Part shown: one piece after another, positions 61,847-64,000 of the stretch | Numbering within the stretch: position 1 is the first letter of the stretch | How the letters are laid out: each line of letters begins with the position of its first letter | Assembly: GCA_028455995.1 (NCBI GenBank) | Contig: JABELC010000003.1 | Span: 1,054,001-1,118,000, forward strand | Direction of reading: 5' to 3' | DNA from: Scleromitrula shiraiana | Lineage: Eukaryota; Ascomycota; Leotiomycetes; Helotiales; Sclerotiniaceae | DNA length: 64,000 nucleotides | Made by a program: the position numbers and the translations under genes | Notes under the pieces: model-generated | The model's input: only the letters and a program-made list of their open reading frames with translations | Databases searched by the model: none | Told to the model about the DNA's origin: nothing

Positions 61847-63359
61847 CGTGAAAGAGAATTGGACCGCTGGTTGTTTTACAATGATTATCACGATAGGATT
61901 GAGTTCAATACTTATATACCATCAAGATTCCGCAGTGCACCTTGCCAATAATATTAAGACAAACTAATATTGGCCACAAAATTTGCTGGTATCATAGGGG
62001 AAACCCCTCCCATGCAAGGCTTGATCATGGAAAAGATCCACCAGTATCACACAATAGAGCCATTTCGGAGTACCATCGCAGCTAGCCAACATCCTCGGCA
62101 TTCTTGATCAACAGTGGCAACGTCCCGCGTTCACTTATAATCAAAGAAATCGTTTGCACAAATCAGATTTCATGGATAATCCAATAAAAATGTATAACTT
62201 GTGATGTGATGTAATTCCCACTGCTGCATGGGTCTAAATGGTAAATCCTTCGGGATAGACCAAACATCGATAAGAATATGTAGCAATTATAAGTTAATTG
62301 TCGGGGAAAATTTCCAATTTCGTAAGTAGGGTCAGTTTAGACTCTAGAGGCATATCGATGATCGAACTCGATGAGAGAATTGCTAGCACACTTGTCTCCA
62401 TTTTATCCGCTGCAACATTCTTGTCTCAGGGCAGGAGCAAGCTTCGAAGTGCAGACATTAGTCCACTAGCACGACATTCTTATCGGTTGATAAGTTTCGT
62501 GTATATATGAAAACACACCCAATGAAATGTGATGCACATTTTGTTGCATTATGTTGTCATCAGTCCCTGGATATTCGTGCTTATTCAGAGATTTAATGTT
62601 TATTATCTTTACCGAAGTGACAGCGAGATCACAACCTCGCCGTGGGTGAAAGCATGGAGAGAGGTCGTGAGCACAGATAGATCCAGAGCGTGCCGTTTGT
62701 ACCGTCGCCGTATTCTTTCGACTACATCTGCATATCAAGGACTTGATATTTGTGGATTTTTCAAAGGTTCTAGAATAGAAGATTGTTAGAGCCGTGCCTT
62801 GCGGGGGGGGTCAGTGCTCTCTGGCATTGAACTTTTCTGATTGTGCAGACTCAATTGTAATCACGTGGGCTTTCACCACTGGTCATGAAGCTCATGATAA
62901 AATGTATCCACTCTTATATATCATTGGCTTAGCCTTTGCCTTTTCAGTAATACTAGTCAGAATTGATTCGAAGAGCAGAGGAGAAGAGGTAGTATCACGT
63001 GAGGTGATACAATCTCAGCGAAAACTGTAGCGTAACTGAGTGTGGAGAAATCATCAGCAACAACGAAGTCGCAAAACTCATGATCAAAACGTCAAAAGAA
63101 TAAAGCTCGCTCTAGCAATAGACTAATACATTGTTTTCATAAGAATGGAGACGACGAGTTTCATTTATATATATTAGTACTATGTCAGACGATTCAGAAA
63201 TAGAGCACAAGATGAGTCACGCCAAGCGTTGAAGATCATTTTGGTGAAACACTTGGGTTATATCGAATGAATTGATTTATATGCATTTAATTGACTGGTT
63301 CCGTAGCTCCCCAGCACTGCCAAATAAGTATTGCAGATCACGACTACACTAAGCACCAA
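61847..63359. other. Intergenic region between the dioxygenase and MFS genes
   Basis: Promoter region of the minus-strand transporter and 3' flank of the dioxygenase. A + strand frame at 62794-63030 without an ATG codes a membrane-like segment (MYPLLYIIGLAFAFSVILV) and a charged tail. It could be the last exon of a lost transporter, following an acceptor-like TTGTGCAG at about 62850. Otherwise no gene or repeat was seen. Confidence 0.45.
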
Positions 63360-64000
63360 TTACAGACCAAGGCTTCCTCGTCTTGACTTGCTGTTAGGGT
63401 CGAGAAATGGTTTTTCTCCCACACCTACTGCTCTAACGCCATATCTTTCTCCCTGACCCTCAAGATCATATGTCGCAGTATGAAAGGTCGAACGGTTATC
63501 CCAAATAGCTTTGGTATCGTTAGCATTAATCAATTCTTCCAATTTTATGTACTCACCAATGTCGTTCTGATTCTTCCACTTAAAGCGTACTTGCAAATCA
63601 TGATTGTCCAACAACAAGCGTCTAAACCATTTCAACAAAGCTTCGCTTTCTGCATCGGTGACATCATTGATGTGGCTGACGTGACCCCCTACTGGAAAAA
63701 CAGATTTCCATCCGGTCACAGGGTTGGTTCTCACTACGGGATGTATGGCTTTTAATTCTTTTCCTATATTCTCTGGTGCTCCTCGAGGTTTTTCATACAA
63801 CTCGAATCCTCCGTTTTTGGCTGCATCGATAAACCCAGGTTGCTGAAATGTCACCGTCAAATTCTCGAGGAATTTCTGATACGGTTTAGAGATGCGATCG
63901 TAGATTTCATATCCACTAGCCCAGAGTGTGTCTCCTCCAGTCTTGGGTAAAATTTCAAGCCTCAAACTAGAGTAATCTGCAGGTTTGGGCTCAAAGGAGA
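63360..64000 (-). CDS. TauD/TfdA-type Fe(II)/2-oxoglutarate dioxygenase, partial
   Basis: The minus-strand frame is open to the right edge, so the N-terminus, including the usual HxD iron ligands, lies outside the window. The visible part starts with FEPKPADYSS, the segment that normally follows the WHxD motif, then LPKTGGDTLWASGYEIYDRI, typical of fungal TauD proteins. Near the C-terminus, WDNRSTFHTATYD supplies the third iron ligand (His) and the Arg for 2-oxoglutarate. The stop is at 63360. The family hydroxylates substrates such as taurine, other alkylsulfonates, sulfate esters or phenoxyacids. The substrate is unknown. It shares orientation with the Dal5-family transporter downstream. 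Confidence 0.88.
   Translation of the reverse strand, partial: SFEPKPADYSSLRLEILPKTGGDTLWASGYEIYDRISKPYQKFLENLTVTFQQPGFIDAAKNGGFELYEKPRGAPENIGKELKAIHPVVRTNPVTGWKSVFPVGGHVSHINDVTDAESEALLKWFRRLLLDNHDLQVRFKWKNQNDIGEYIKLEELINANDTKAIWDNRSTFHTATYDLEGQGERYGVRAVGVGEKPFLDPNSKSRRGSLGL

Noticed and set aside
61479..61967. Plus-strand 162-codon frame over the 5' exons of the MFS gene
   Set aside because: It is antisense to well-supported exons and introns of the transporter.

Overview
The window is nuclear DNA of a filamentous ascomycete (Pezizomycotina). Genes have short 50-100 nt introns with GTAAGT/GTATGT donors and CTAAC/CTRAY branch points, and intergenic gaps of 1-5 kb are full of microsatellites. 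The gene set is typically fungal: ATP sulfurylase with an APS-kinase-like tail, PalI/Rim9, an AspE-like septin, a DEAD-box helicase and fungal MFS carriers. Codon use and low intergenic GC fit Leotiomycetes, possibly Sclerotiniaceae; that placement is inference and was not tested.

Layout. 1-44 kb is a core-like segment: MET3-type ATP sulfurylase (+), a large disordered conserved fungal protein (-), a caspase-like protein with a long repetitive tail (+), a membrane-anchored Methyltransf_22-type protein (-), a DEAD-box RNA helicase (-), a mitochondrial ABC1/ADCK1-type kinase (-), PalI/Rim9 (+), a divergent septin (+) and an F-box-like protein (+). Gaps here carry long simple repeats, for example 25 copies of TCAA and 26 copies of GAAAAT.

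From about 44.6 kb the character changes. Microsatellites almost vanish and gene remnants appear. This part holds a sugar/quinate-type MFS pseudogene with at least eight in-frame stops, two related genes encoding tandem helix-turn-helix/homeodomain-like proteins, and an acidic, probably nuclear protein. It also has several strong hairpins or palindromes between genes and a decayed region. It ends with a Dal5-family MFS carrier and the 3' part of a TauD-type dioxygenase that runs off the right edge.

Functional links. The Dal5-family carrier and TauD dioxygenase lie in the same orientation and could form a sulfonate- or organic-acid-utilisation pair. The most novel material is the duplicated homeodomain-like pair with its shared intron position and hairpin-rich flanks, the repeated tail motif of the caspase-like protein, and a required 5-nt microexon in helicase motif V. 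Gene coordinates below run from start codon to stop codon; exon limits were worked out by hand from splice signals and checked for reading-frame continuity.
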